Shown: positions 37,680-53,789 of the stretch, piece by piece
Layout: each line of letters starts with the position of its first letter
Position numbering within the stretch: the stretch's first letter is position 1
NCBI GenBank assembly: GCA_021613335.1
Contig: JAJTWR010000182.1
Coordinates: 2,159,501-2,223,500, forward strand
Source of the DNA: Whitmania pigra
Taxonomy: Eukaryota > Annelida > Clitellata > Hirudinida > Haemopidae
DNA length: 64,000 nt
Direction: 5' to 3'
Made by a program: the position numbers and the translations under genes
The notes under the pieces: model-generated
The model's input: the letters and a program-made list of their open reading frames with translations, nothing else
Database searches by the model: none
Told to the model about the DNA's origin: nothing

Positions 37680-38766
37680 TATTCAAAATGACTTCGTGGA
37701 GAATATATATTTGGCATGTCAAATTGCTCGTTGGCCCGCGACAGGGCTACCAACGATAGTGAATATTTTTTATAGCTAATTTTTAAAATTTCAAATTTAG
37801 ATTATTATATTATTATAAAAAACTCGTTATGATTCGACCTTAACATTACGTTTTGAAAAAGAAATTATGCAAATAGAAGAAACTCCTGCCACGGATCGAC
37901 AGGGAATCATCAGAGTGCTCTCCTCACCGAACCTTTAAACCTAGCCTCTAAACCTCTTTCAACTTTTTACAAGGGGTGGGAGTAGCAAACCTTCGCAAAA
38001 CACGAGATGGCTTTTTTGTCTAGTCTAAAAGTTTCAATTTTCCCGCTGCCCATGCTTTAAACATCTTACATTTTCCGTGGTGGCTGGCTGGGTGAGAGTT
38101 AACAATTTTCATAACTATCTTCATGATCTGATCTTGATTCAATTATTGCTCAAAACTTACTGATGGATTATACAATGGTAGGCGATAAAGTTGGGAAAGC
38201 ATTCATAAATTAAAAAAATCACTTAAATTTAAAAATTTTGCCTTTTTTTTTCTTTATTTTTTTATGGTAGCAAACACAAAACAGCTAGCACACGGTTGGG
38301 GACCACTGATTTAGAGGATATGATGTTCTGCAAGTTATTTTAATCACGATTTAGAGATTTTAGGAGCCCTATTTGAAACAATAGGAGCAACAAGGCTGAC
38401 ATAAATTTCGTGCATCAGAATTGTTGCAATGTTAAAATTCTTAATATATCGGTTTTTACAAATATTTTAAATTAAAATTTTCATTACATCGAACAATATA
38501 TGCAAGATGATTACAGATGCTTTTACGTCTTTGGTGGACAAAATCAAATCACTAGCGCTAAAATGGTCGATAGCGATTATTAAGAACTAGATTTGTGTTT
38601 AACCGCTATGGGATCCATAATCAATAATAACTTTGTAACTAATTACACGTCTTCTGTGAGTTGATTATTAAATGTTTTTTGTGCTTAAGTAATATGTAAT
38701 ATTATTTGATCTAACGCTATTTGGAAAGTTGGGCTTACATATTTGAGAAATAATTGATTTTTTTAG
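37680..38766. other. Intergenic region between LRR gene A and NDC1
   Basis: It probably includes the LRR gene's promoter and the unplaced first exon of NDC1. Bases 37955-38035 share a dispersed motif with 50860-50935. No further gene was recognised. Confidence 0.4.
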
Positions 38767-41700
38767 CACTTGCGTGGAAGGACTGCTGCGGCATTATTAT
38801 GGACGATTGTTGTTCTTCCCGTTGGCTTGTTTTTGCTTGCGTTATTTAGTACTTTTCAACCACTGTCACCTTACACATGGCTTATGAGTGAGTTTTTTTA
38901 TTTATAGAACTTATTTATTAATGCTCAGATTGCGATCGTACTAGCTGTGAAAATATACTTGTTTGACGGTAGATTAACAAGCATTAAAATTTATCTACTT
39001 GTAGAATGTCTGTGGCTTCTAATCAGCATCAAATTTTGGTTTTTTTGCCTGCTGGCCATTGCATCTATTTTTCCTCTCATGAAACAACATGTGGAGAAGT
39101 TTAAAGGTATTTTAAACCAATTCTGATTTATTGCCACTGCGTTAGGTTTTCATGGGAGTAAGTTGTGAAAGGAAACATCAGAGATTCTAAATTTAGGTTC
39201 TTATTGATGAGCTAAGGTTCTTAAATTGCCTAAAAGTCCGAAGTCTATAAAACCGGAGCTGTTAATGAAACACTCCTTGATGTAGAACTCACCAATCAGT
39301 AGCTGTGAATGACAACATCACAAATGGTTCACGTAAACAAACTATCTTCATTCCAGTTTTTCCATCCATCTCCACCAGGAGGGTTGACCATCTGCTCCTC
39401 TTTTTCCATCCCTCCAACATCATCCTCAGCTGCTGCTACTTCATTTTTTCCATTGTCGCCTCGTTCGTCATCCTTTCACTCATTCATGGATTGAGAGATG
39501 GAGGTTCAGAGAAGTGAGTTGTTATGGGCTGTGATTTGAAATCACTGGTTGATGGTTTGCACGGTGATGATAATGATGATGATTAGTTATTTTTAGATAA
39601 TGATAATGCAAATTTATAAAACACAGAGATTCTACTGTTGCAGTTTTAACCATTGCTGCTAATCTTGTTACATTTGTTTTCTCAATTGCAGTTGGGACTG
39701 CCTGCTAATACTTAGCACTTCTGTTGTATTGGCCTGCTATCTCCCTTTCCATTTTGACACCAGGAGGTTGTACCAGTACCACATCCCTCTTGTGCATGTG
39801 AGTCTCATTCATACCTCGCTTAATGGGCTTGTAATAATGTTGCGAGAGTGTTGCACATTAACTACAACAACTAATTTGCAAATAGTTTTGCCATGTATGG
39901 GAATTTATTTAAATATTTTTTTATATTAATGAATTTATTATTTTTTTGTAATTTAATAATTGTTTTAGTCATTGTGGAGATTTGTTCAACTATTATCGTT
40001 ATTTCGACCAGCTTCCGAAGCTCGTCCAAGCAAAGACAAACCTGAGGCTCCTCTTTTTCTCCACGTTCCATTCTTCCATCTGGATCACGCTCTTCGCCTA
40101 CATCATCCATCGCCTTGTCGTCTGTGAGTTTATAGTAACCTTGGTTACTTGACGTTTACCTTAGTGACCAATGATATGCTTGCAGTTGGCTAAATTAGGG
40201 ACCCCTTAATCTTATGAAAGTGATATGGTTAAATAATAATGGGCATATTTGTGTGGCACATTGAACATAAGTATCCAGGGTACTCGGACCATTTGTGCAC
40301 TGTCTGCCAGAGGTGCTTTGTGATAGTCCAAGCTGGGTTGCGACCATAAAACCATGTAGCACGATGGTAAACGTGAAAACAATAATGGATATTATATTTT
40401 AAGTTAATTATTAACTAAAGTTTACCCGAGGATTCCATAACTTAATTGTCACTTGACTAGTCATGGATTATTTGAGTTGTAATGGTTGTTGTTGTTGTTG
40501 TTGTTAACAGATCCCCAGGCAAGCTCAAATTCATTGCTGAGACTCCTCCTAAATAGGTGAGCTTCAATTTACTTGTGTTTAGAATGGTTAAACAATTCAT
40601 CAGATCTCCACAGTTATGACAATTGTTATATTGATTTTATTTTTAATTGTTGACTATGTAGAATGCTTTAAATGTTTGAATTTGCTAACAAATCATACAT
40701 ATCAGACACAATGTTGAATCGGCACAATGTGATCTTGAAACGATGATTATTGTTTACAATTTACAGAGACGTTGCAGAACATGACAGTACATCGTTCATC
40801 GGAGTGTGGTCCTTCTGCCAGCAGTTCATCATCATCTTCTCTGTCCAGTTCCAGTCTGGACTCCACCTCTGCCTCCACAACATTTTCCACACCCAGGTTA
40901 CTATACCTGTTGACCTTTTGTCATGATGTTAATGATTAGCAAGTGTTTTGTCTTCACTTATTTTGATTGCCTCGTGTTTCATAGCGTTTGCGATTGCAGC
41001 ATTTAGAATGGTTAAGCAGTTAATAGCACTTGTATTAACATTTGTTTACTTATACTAACTAAATGTATAATTATTTAAGTACTTGGATGGATAAGGTAAA
41101 CAAATCAAGCTGATTTGTATAATTAGTATTAATTAATTAGTATATTAAATTGTATAAGTATAATTAATTCTACTACTTTGTTGTACTTATTTTTCTCACA
41201 ATAAGCTGCTGATGCTGGTAGTAGTAGAAGTAGTATTATTTTATTTTTTATTCAGCATCAAAACAATTAACCTACATATTGCTCATCATCGTAATATGAA
41301 TGTTCCTAGCCGATAGAATTCCCGATAATGTCGAAACACGCATCCGAGGAAAACAAGTGTCTCTCCAAAGCACTCTCATGTTCGGATCTTCAGCTGCTGC
41401 AGGTTAATTATTATTTATATTATTATTATTGTTGTTATTATTATTGTTTTTGACACTATTATGACTAATAATGAAGATATTATTTTCTATCATTCTTGTT
41501 GCTTTAAGAACATTTCCTTACTTTCAGAACCTGGCATTCCTCGATCTCTGTCGACTCTCCCAATACGACAAGAAGAGGCGACTCCAGTTGTACAGCCTTT
41601 CGATCCCCGGCAGACACCCTGTCCACTGGCAGGCCCTAGTGGGTGAGTGCCTCTCGCAATTGGACAGGCACGTATCCACCCTCAGCTCTCATGTTTACTC

Positions 41701-43797
41701 AGTCCTTGATGGAAGCTACATGCAGACTGTTGGAGAAAGGATGGCTGGAAGAAATAGAGGTGAGATTTGATGAGTGGGATTTGATGTTCTTTAAAAGTAA
41801 ATGCAGACGATTTGTATTGTATATCGCAATATGTATGGTATGAATATGTATCAGCAATTGGGATGCTTTATGAGTCTTGTGTTTCTTTTTTATGAGTTCT
41901 TGCATTTGTTAGGAAGTGATCCAATAGCAGGAGTGAAGAATATGGGAATTAAAAAAATAAATATCTTGCATGTTGTCATCAATGTATCCAGGCTATTATT
42001 AAATATCTTGATGGCTTTTAAACTCTTTACATTAATTAAATTCTCACTGAATTTGTCTTTTTTAAAGCATTTTTTTATTCAAACTTCAATCCTTAGACTC
42101 TCAAGTGGCTCGACCAAGGACGATCAGCATAGGCAAGTCACCACCCCATTCTCCCTCCTATTCGCCGGCACCACCATCATCTTCCCTTCTTTCTTCTTCC
42201 ATTCTGACTTCCACAACCACCACACCATCAAAACCCTCATCGAGACTCAGGTGTGCCTCTTTGTCCTTAACCGGCCAACAAAGCACCTCTGCCTTCCTCT
42301 CCCCGTCCGGACAACCCCCGAAGAATTATTCGAGTTACACCAGCGGTGATAGGCAGCCGAACATCTTTGACAACGTAAGGGATATGCACGTTCATGTTTG
42401 CATCTGTCTGCTTGTTCATTGAATTGTAGATGGATTAATTGGATTGGCGATTTATTTCTATAAACTATGTTATTTTTTTTATAAATTATTAACAACATAA
42501 TGCAATTTTTAATAACAAATAATATAACAATTGTTTGATTTGAGAATGAATTTGTCTTAATAAATTGTTATTTTTGTTGAGCAGATGCTAAAGAGCGTCA
42601 AGCAGTCTCGACCAGTTTCCTACTTCTTCTCTGAAATCCTCGAAAGAAAAAACAGGAAGATGTTTGCTGATGCTCAGAAATACGTCTGGCTCGTCCAAGG
42701 TCATTACGCCTCTTGTTCTTAACCTAGTTTTGAGTGGATGGCTGGAAGTATAGTTCAGTGAACGTATGGATTTTCAAGCTTAAATATAATAGAAGGATGT
42801 GTGGATGGATGAATGGATGACTACACAAATGAAAAGGTTGTATGAATGGACACGTGGGATTTGATTGTTGCAGGTTTGTCATCTCTGGCCTTGCATTCCT
42901 TTGAGGAGGATCAGTACGGGGTTGTTCAAAAGGACCTGCCCATCATGCTCAACAGTCTTCTGGCATTCTACGAGGTTACAAACGACCACTCTAAATCTGT
43001 TTGGACAATTTGTATAATGATAGAATTTTCGTGTCGCACGTGGAAAGGGATTTTCGGCTTGTCTACATTTTTAGTTAAAGGTCACCAGTTGAGTAGCAGC
43101 TCGGTGAAAGATTGTAGTAGATTGTTAATGACTAAACTAATATGTAATACTTGTTTAACATTGGCCACAATTTTGGCATTAGTTTTTTATATCTTGTTTT
43201 GTCAGACATTGTGGATATTAGCCTGCTCCAGTTAATAGAATGATCATTATTTTTCATCTCCAATTTTCATCGATCATCTCAATGTTCCTCAGGTTCTCTG
43301 CAAACCTCTGCCGATGTCAGCTCCGAGCAAGAAGTGCACCTCGTACGAAGCCAAAATGAAGGTTCTTCTTAAATCTGAAGTGAAGTCGGCCATATACAGA
43401 ATCACTGTGACATTTAAGGATGGATTGAGGTAAATTGGCATTGATGTTCAGATGGCTGATGATGATTATGATTTTGATGATTTAATGACACCCACTTTGT
43501 AATATTTTATGGAGTCATTTCTTGTCCTGGGCATGTAAATTAATATTTGTATTTGTTCTCTTGAGAAGATGGTAAATAGGATAAGTATGAAGTAGTATTG
43601 TTAATGGGAAGTGTTCTTTCTGTAAATATATAACAAGCTATTACATTAAGATCTTAATGAAATTGTGTTATTCATTTATTTAATACTCAGTTTACCAATT
43701 TTTATTTAACATTTTATCATGTTCCACTTACAGCTCTATGGAAACCAATGCTGAACATCTGAACAGACTGAATATGTTCAGAGATCTTAGGGAATAG
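38767..43797 (+). CDS. NDC1: Transmembrane nucleoporin NDC1 (TMEM48), 5' end not placed
   Basis: Exons at 38767-38887, 39005-39106, 39357-39513, 39692-39797, 39969-40123, 40511-40556, 40767-40896, 41310-41402, 41528-41759, 42097-42374, 42585-42699, 42874-42974, 43293-43429 and 43734-43797. The N-terminal half holds about six membrane segments (AALLWTIVVLPVGLFLLALF, IILSCCYFIFSIVASFVILS, then CLLILSTSVVLACYL). After them comes the conserved FPIMSKHASEENKCLSKAL, NLAFLDLCRLSQYDKKRR and HPVHWQALVGECLSQLD. A Ser/Pro-rich loop (exon 42097-42374) precedes the C-terminal cytosolic domain with WLVQGLSSLALHSFEEDQYGVVQKDLP. NDC1 anchors the nuclear pore and helps insert pores into the envelope. No ATG was found for the first exon. 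The junction 39797/39969 is off by one base with a GT donor; a GC donor at 39795 would restore frame. Confidence 0.9.
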
Positions 43798-44106
43798 AAG
43801 AAATCACAAGATGAAAGATGCTTCACTTACTTGATCTAACTTTTATTGTTGCTGGCTTGTAAATGTTGTTGTGTTTGTGTCCTCTGTTGTTGGATTGTTA
43901 TGTCCTTAGTACTGGCTGATTTACTTATTATGCTGGAGTAGGAGTTGTCGGAGAGTTGCTTGTGAGGCGAATGTTATAATCAGCAGTATGCAAAGACGAC
44001 AACAACATTAATAGTAGCTTATTTGTTCTCAAATTCTTCGCATTACGAGCTCATGCGATATAGCATGTTAACTGAAATGGGGATGGCGTAAAAATAAGGA
44101 AATTCG
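43798..44106. other. NDC1 3' flank
   Basis: It presumably holds the NDC1 3' untranslated region. No gene was recognised. Confidence 0.4.
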
Positions 44107-44390
44107 TTGATTTGCTGGACCATTGAACATGGAGGAAGAGAAGTGATATGGGACTTACTTCAAAATGCAAACATTTTAACTACTTATGTATCCATGATCC
44201 GACATCATCCGAATATCATTCGATCTGATTTTGAAAGGCTCCAAAATATTACAACTTATGAACTACGAAACTTTGAACAGGTTAAATCAATAGTCACTAT
44301 ATGGGTTTGATTCATTTACAAATATAGGATTTTGTGTTGTAGGTTATTTTGGTCTATATCGGGTGGCATTACAATTATTTAAATGAGTTG
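44107..44390 (+). pseudogene. Truncated third copy of the LRR gene
   Basis: The frame 44107-44280 reads HGGREVIWDLLQNANILTTY and ITTYELRNFEQ. This parallels the copy B exon at 46608-46784 (YGGSEVIWNLLKHANNLTTY, ITASELRNFEQ). A GT donor follows, and the next exon-like segment (about 44342-44385, VILVYIGWHYNYL) parallels copy B's AILVCIRWYCNYI. Upstream and downstream exons are absent, so this is a two-exon fragment left by a partial duplication. Confidence 0.75.
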
Positions 44391-44790
44391 AAGACATTAA
44401 CCGATAACTGATTTCAACTTTGATTAAATGAAATGAGTTTTATGTTTTGATGGTGTTGTTTTGACGGGGCTCTTTTGTCGCCGGGCTATTATGACGGGTG
44501 TCCTGCCATTGCTATTTCTAAAATAAGTCTCATTATCTATTAATCAGTCTTGGTGCTTCGAACCGAATTCTTAGTTGGGTTTCGAACCAGTGTTCCAAAA
44601 AGAGATGCAGAAGTCTTAAAAGTGGGTCACCCGTCAAAACATCCCGGTCAATATTTCTTTATAAAAAATATTTGTATGAGTTGAAGACATTAACCGATAA
44701 CTGATTTCAAACTTGATTTAATGATATAATTTTTATGTTTTGATGGTGTTGTTTTCACGAGGCTATTGTCGCCGGGCTATTATGACGGGG
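44388..44790 (+). repeat. Imperfect ~280-bp direct duplication
   Basis: Bases 44388-44505 and 44674-44790 both run GAGTTGAAGACATTAACCG.. through TTTATGTTTTGATGGTG and GTCGCCGGGCTATTATGACG. The copies differ by small substitutions and indels and lie about 286 bases apart. The first copy starts inside the tail of the truncated LRR fragment. Confidence 0.8.
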
Positions 44791-45257
44791 TGCTTTAAAA
44801 GTGGAATCACATGTTAGTTGGACACTGCTGATATCAGGTCTTTGATCTATACTAAAACCAACCCTAAATAAAGTCTTCTGTTAATACTAATATTTTAACT
44901 GTTCTATTATCAAAATAAAATGCTTAACACATCGGATAAAAATAAATGTTTGAACTGTAACGGGTTTATTTGTTTAAAATGATGATCACTAATAATGTTG
45001 AGTATTTATTAACAATTTAAAATTTTGGCTATTAAAACATATTCACTATCGTCAGTAGCATTGGCTCTGATCGATGAGCGAATCGACGGGCAAAGCACAA
45101 GTTCTGCACGAAGTCGTTTTGAATACCTAGACAAGTAAAGCGCATTATCTTTTTATTATTTAATTTATTTTTTATAAATTTTGGTTTGGTAAGCGCACTA
45201 CGAATGTTGTCGCAAGATAAGTAATTTTGATAGTTTTTACCATCAGAAAATCCAAAA
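44791..45257. other. Region upstream of LRR gene B
   Basis: AT-rich. A short, less AT-rich piece at 45055-45125 does not give a recognisable product. Confidence 0.4.
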
Positions 45258-48331
<3,074 letters not shown>

Positions 48332-48889
48332 ATAACACTTGTAACAAATCGGAATTTAATGAAAATGACTTGGGAGAATATATATAACAACTTTATTAAT
48401 TAATCTTTGGTGCAATATAAATAAAGAGTTTCATAATTAATATCATCTTAAAATACACGATAAGCAGATATGTTTTTATCCCGTATATTTTGCAATGTTA
48501 ACTTTTTTTTGTCAACTTCTGAGAGGGAACAAGAACAGATAAGTCCCACCAACGAGCTGAGAACCTCTTTTTATTCGTTCATCAGATTCGCGGACCACCA
48601 TAAACTAACTTATGGTTATTGGTAACAGTTTCAGAGGTGATACCACAAGTTTCATGACAGATACAAGCGTATCTGGACTCGCGAGCTTTCTGAACACCTA
48701 CAAACAATTCGCACTCCTTGCATCCTTCGGGACTACTTAGAAGGCGACCAAGCCGTCTATTCAAATAAAGGAATATCAACAAAACACGTTTTACATGTTG
48801 CTTGTTTAAATCACGTTTTGTAATTTGAGATGTAATGACAAACAAATCAGAATTAAAAGCCAAGAAGCTCAAAAATGGTTCAAAGCAAA
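48332..48889. other. Region downstream of LRR gene B; possible Cys-rich ORF on minus strand
   Basis: No gene is assigned. The minus-strand ORF 48582-48929 ends with a Cys-patterned segment (GCKECELFVG, then RYACICHETC). This vaguely recalls a follistatin-type domain but lacks the full cysteine spacing. There is an acceptor-like TAG before SPEGC. Kept as a weak observation only. Confidence 0.25.
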
Positions 48890-49640
48890 ACCGAACGCTA
48901 ATGGAGGTCTTGGGGTGGAGCTGGAGCACCGATCCCCATCAATTTGCCAATGAAGTAAACTAAAACCTCACACAATTTCACATTTGAACAAATTATTGGT
49001 GCATAAATATTGAGCATAAATGGGAAGCATGGGCCATTATCTGGCTTGATGTGAGAGATTGCAACGTTTAGATACTTTGCATCAAATCGCGAAATAATTA
49101 CAAGTACAAGCAAACGTCATATCTCAAATGAAAAGACATGAGCCAAGTCACTCACAAATTATAAAGATCGGAATAAACGATAAGCCATCAATAAATCCAA
49201 CTCGCGATGATTCAAAACAAATGTTCAAAAATGTTTCAAAGCAAAACCAAACGTTCACTAATGAAGCTCTTGGGAGGGACTGAAGCACCAAATCCCTAGC
49301 AATTTACCGACAATGAAGTTACAAATGCAGAACCTCATAATTAATTTCACCTTAAAACAAAAGGTAGGTGGAGCAAACGTGCTTAAATGGAAAGCATGGT
49401 CCATCATCTGATTTGATGTCCGAGATTGCAAAATGTTTGAATACTTTGCATCAAATTTAGAAATAATCACAAGCACAAGCAAATGAACGCAAAGTCACAT
49501 CTCAAATGAAATAACGAGTCAAGTCGCTCGCTAAACAAAACAAATTACACATTATTACTAATCAGAATAAACGAAAGCCACCAATTAAAACTAATTCACG
49601 AAGATTCAAAAACAAATATTCACTGCTGAATGTTTGGCAG
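48890..49640 (-). repeat. Tandem ~361-bp copies of the TBP-like gene's 3' end and UTR
   Basis: On the minus strand the last ~15 codons, stop and 3' flank of the TBP-like gene recur downstream at a regular period. Stop codons are at 49620, 49258 and 48898 (spacing 362 and 360). The ends read LPGIDPPTLPNIQQ, then LLGIWCFSPSQELH and LMGIGAPAPPQDLH. The flanks also share TTTGATGCAAAGTA and TTGTTTTGAATC..CG words. Homology fades upstream of the LPGI segment, so these are partial duplications. Each could serve as an alternative terminal exon or be junk. Confidence 0.75.
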
Positions 49641-50237
49641 GGTCGGAGGATCGATCCCTGGCAACTGGGCTATGACCGCCAAAGAATAACGCAGTCGTTC
49701 TATGCTTGGGCCCATTAGTGTGATGCGGCCCATCGAATTAATGGTCACATCCACATTCTCAAGAATTCTCGCCTTTGCCACTTGACCGACGAGCACGAAT
49801 TTCTTTTCCCGTCCAAACTCAGATTGAACCAGTTCACCCAGGTCTGTGGGACCAGCTTCGACCTTGCCGTAAGCTTGGAACTCTTTAATGCCTATTATGT
49901 TTGCTTCAATTGGATCAACATTTTGATTATTCAAGAAATGTACAATCATTTGAGCTGCATCATTAGCCTGTTGGAGGCTTTTTGCACTTTTTATTGAGCA
50001 ATTTCCATTCGCTGAGACGATGCAAGTGACTACATTGGTCTCGACCTCTCCAGTCGGTGTCGTGGAGGTAAAACTGATTTGTTTATTGAAGGAATTCTTC
50101 CCAGGAATGAACTCTATATCATCAAAATTGTTTGCTATTGCCAGGGTATTTACGGTTGTACCCAAATCAAAATTTACGCCGGTCGAAAGAACTTTGAATC
50201 TCTGTCGAAGACGATGAAGAACATAAGGTGGAACCAT
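49620..50237 (-). CDS. Divergent TATA-binding-protein-like (TBP-fold) protein
   Basis: Intronless 205-residue ORF starting at the ATG at 50237. The protein shows the pseudo-twofold layout of the TBP core. Repeat 1 (about 14-103) has STGVNFDLGTTVNTLAI, IEFIPGKNSFNKQISF, then VTCIVSANGNCSIKSAKS and QQANDAAQMIVHFL. Repeat 2 (about 109-198) has NIIGIKEFQAYGKV, then VDVTINSMGRITLMGPS and ERLRYSLAVIAQL. In order and spacing these echo TBP's VSTVNLGCKLDLKKIA, EYNP..F, FSSGKMVCTGAKS and its second repeat. The DNA-inserting Phe pairs of true TBP are not preserved, so binding to TATA DNA is doubtful. Such relatives usually act in promoter selection or are inactive; which applies here is unknown. Lack of introns suggests a retrocopy origin. 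Tandem partial copies of its 3' end follow. Confidence 0.55.
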   Translation of the reverse strand: MVPPYVLHRLRQRFKVLSTGVNFDLGTTVNTLAIANNFDDIEFIPGKNSFNKQISFTSTTPTGEVETNVVTCIVSANGNCSIKSAKSLQQANDAAQMIVHFLNNQNVDPIEANIIGIKEFQAYGKVEAGPTDLGELVQSEFGREKKFVLVGQVAKARILENVDVTINSMGRITLMGPSIERLRYSLAVIAQLPGIDPPTLPNIQQ

Positions 50238-51925
50238 TTCGATCCGTAGACGTAGAAAGAATATGGAAGCAGACGACTATGGAAGCGCCCGTTAGCTTCT
50301 CATAATATCACGTGAACACGCTGCTTTAAGATTATTGGATGATTCAAATTCTACTTAGAAAGTAGTAAATTCTAAATAATTTTAATTTATACTTTTGAAA
50401 AATATATTAAGTAGAATGGCAATTATTATTAATATTTAATGCCTAAAACATTTCGAGTGGTTTAGGCTATTATTTGTTTTTTTGTTTATGAGTTTATTTA
50501 ATCAAACAACCCGTTATATATATAGAAAAAGCAAAAAACAAAAAACAAAAGCGAATAAATTCAAATAAACCCAAAGAGTCAGCCTTAAGGAAGAACACGC
50601 CTTCGCTGTGGGACTGACCCTGAAAGTAGTTGTTTACAAACCGCAAATATGTTCTCCAATTTTTATTAATTTAAAACAAATTTATTTTAGAGTCTAAAGT
50701 GTCTACGTTGATTAAAAGATTAAACTAAATTCGCTTGAGTCTTAATTTCCGCGGCTTCAAACTTTCATACACACGATCTAAACCACTAAACCTTTTATAA
50801 GAATTCGTTTAAACACATTCAAGTTGTCACCAAGTACGTTTTAAAAATTACTTGGGACGTCACTTTAGCTCTTTCCAAGGGGACAAACCCTCGTTAAAAA
50901 AGAGATGTTTTTTTTATCTAGTCTAAAATCAGGAGAGGGAACGGCCCCCCAAATTAAGTCCCTGGCTTTGGGCGAGTCACAACAAGAGCAACGAAAACAC
51001 ATTCCCCTTATTCCCTCAATTAAGTGTAGAAAAATCAAGCCACAAGATGGCCAACCATAGGTGAGTAGATTAAAAAAGATCATAGATTATAAGAGCACTC
51101 CATTAAAAAAAAATAACAAATAAAAACCATCTTTCACAAAATCTCAAAGAGGAGCAACTCCAACAGTGAGAGGAACAGGCTATCAAGCACAAATAAGAAT
51201 TTATTGACCACATTGATTTTTGACTTAGAACCTCACAGTTAGAAGAGCAACAAATGGTAACGCACAATGGAAACAAAATGAAGAACATAATGAACCCAAT
51301 GAAAACACAACTGTAAGTCCAACTATACTGTGATCCAAAATGAAGCAAAGTCATGTACATCTAATAGTAGTTTCAGTTCCACCAAGTAAATATTCAAACA
51401 ATCGAATTTGTGAGTCTCCGAAAGATTTTCACATCAATGATAAGAGATCATAATAGAGAGTTCAATCACAAAAGCAATTTTGATTATGATATTTGCAGAT
51501 AGTAATTTATGACATAAATGCTGATAATGCTGACAGTGATTAGCAAATGAAAATGCATCTGCAAAAGTTTGATGTACATGTTGGTGTAGGCAGTCACAAG
51601 ATGTGGACAAAAATTAGAGATGCAAATCTGCAACAACAAAATGCAACAATTTACCTAACAACATGAAAAAGCACAGACTGCATGAATGGCTGCAATGTGA
51701 CTAGCTTCAGATAAGAAGAATCAGCCTATGTGCAATTACTAACAAAGTCGACCAATGGTATCCGATGACAATGACAAACAACAGTAGAAAAAGGTGAACA
51801 TATTCTTCGAACGGGTGATTATGTCAACAAGAATGATGTCGAATCAATCTCCGCAATAGCTACAACGATGCCGACAATATTGGAGATAATAAACATCCGA
51901 TAATACCAACGACTAGAGACAATTT
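50238..51925. other. Intergenic region between TBP-like gene and RAB30
   Basis: No gene was recognised in 1.7 kb. Bases 50860-50935 resemble 37955-38035 (shared AGATG-T-run-TCTAGTCTAAAA). Part of it is probably RAB30 3' untranslated sequence. Confidence 0.4.

Positions 51926-53789
<1,864 letters not shown>

Noticed and set aside
51103..51360. 85-codon minus-strand hydrophobic ORF
   Set aside because: Cys/Ser/Phe-rich composition typical of random AT-rich antisense, no motif and no splice context.
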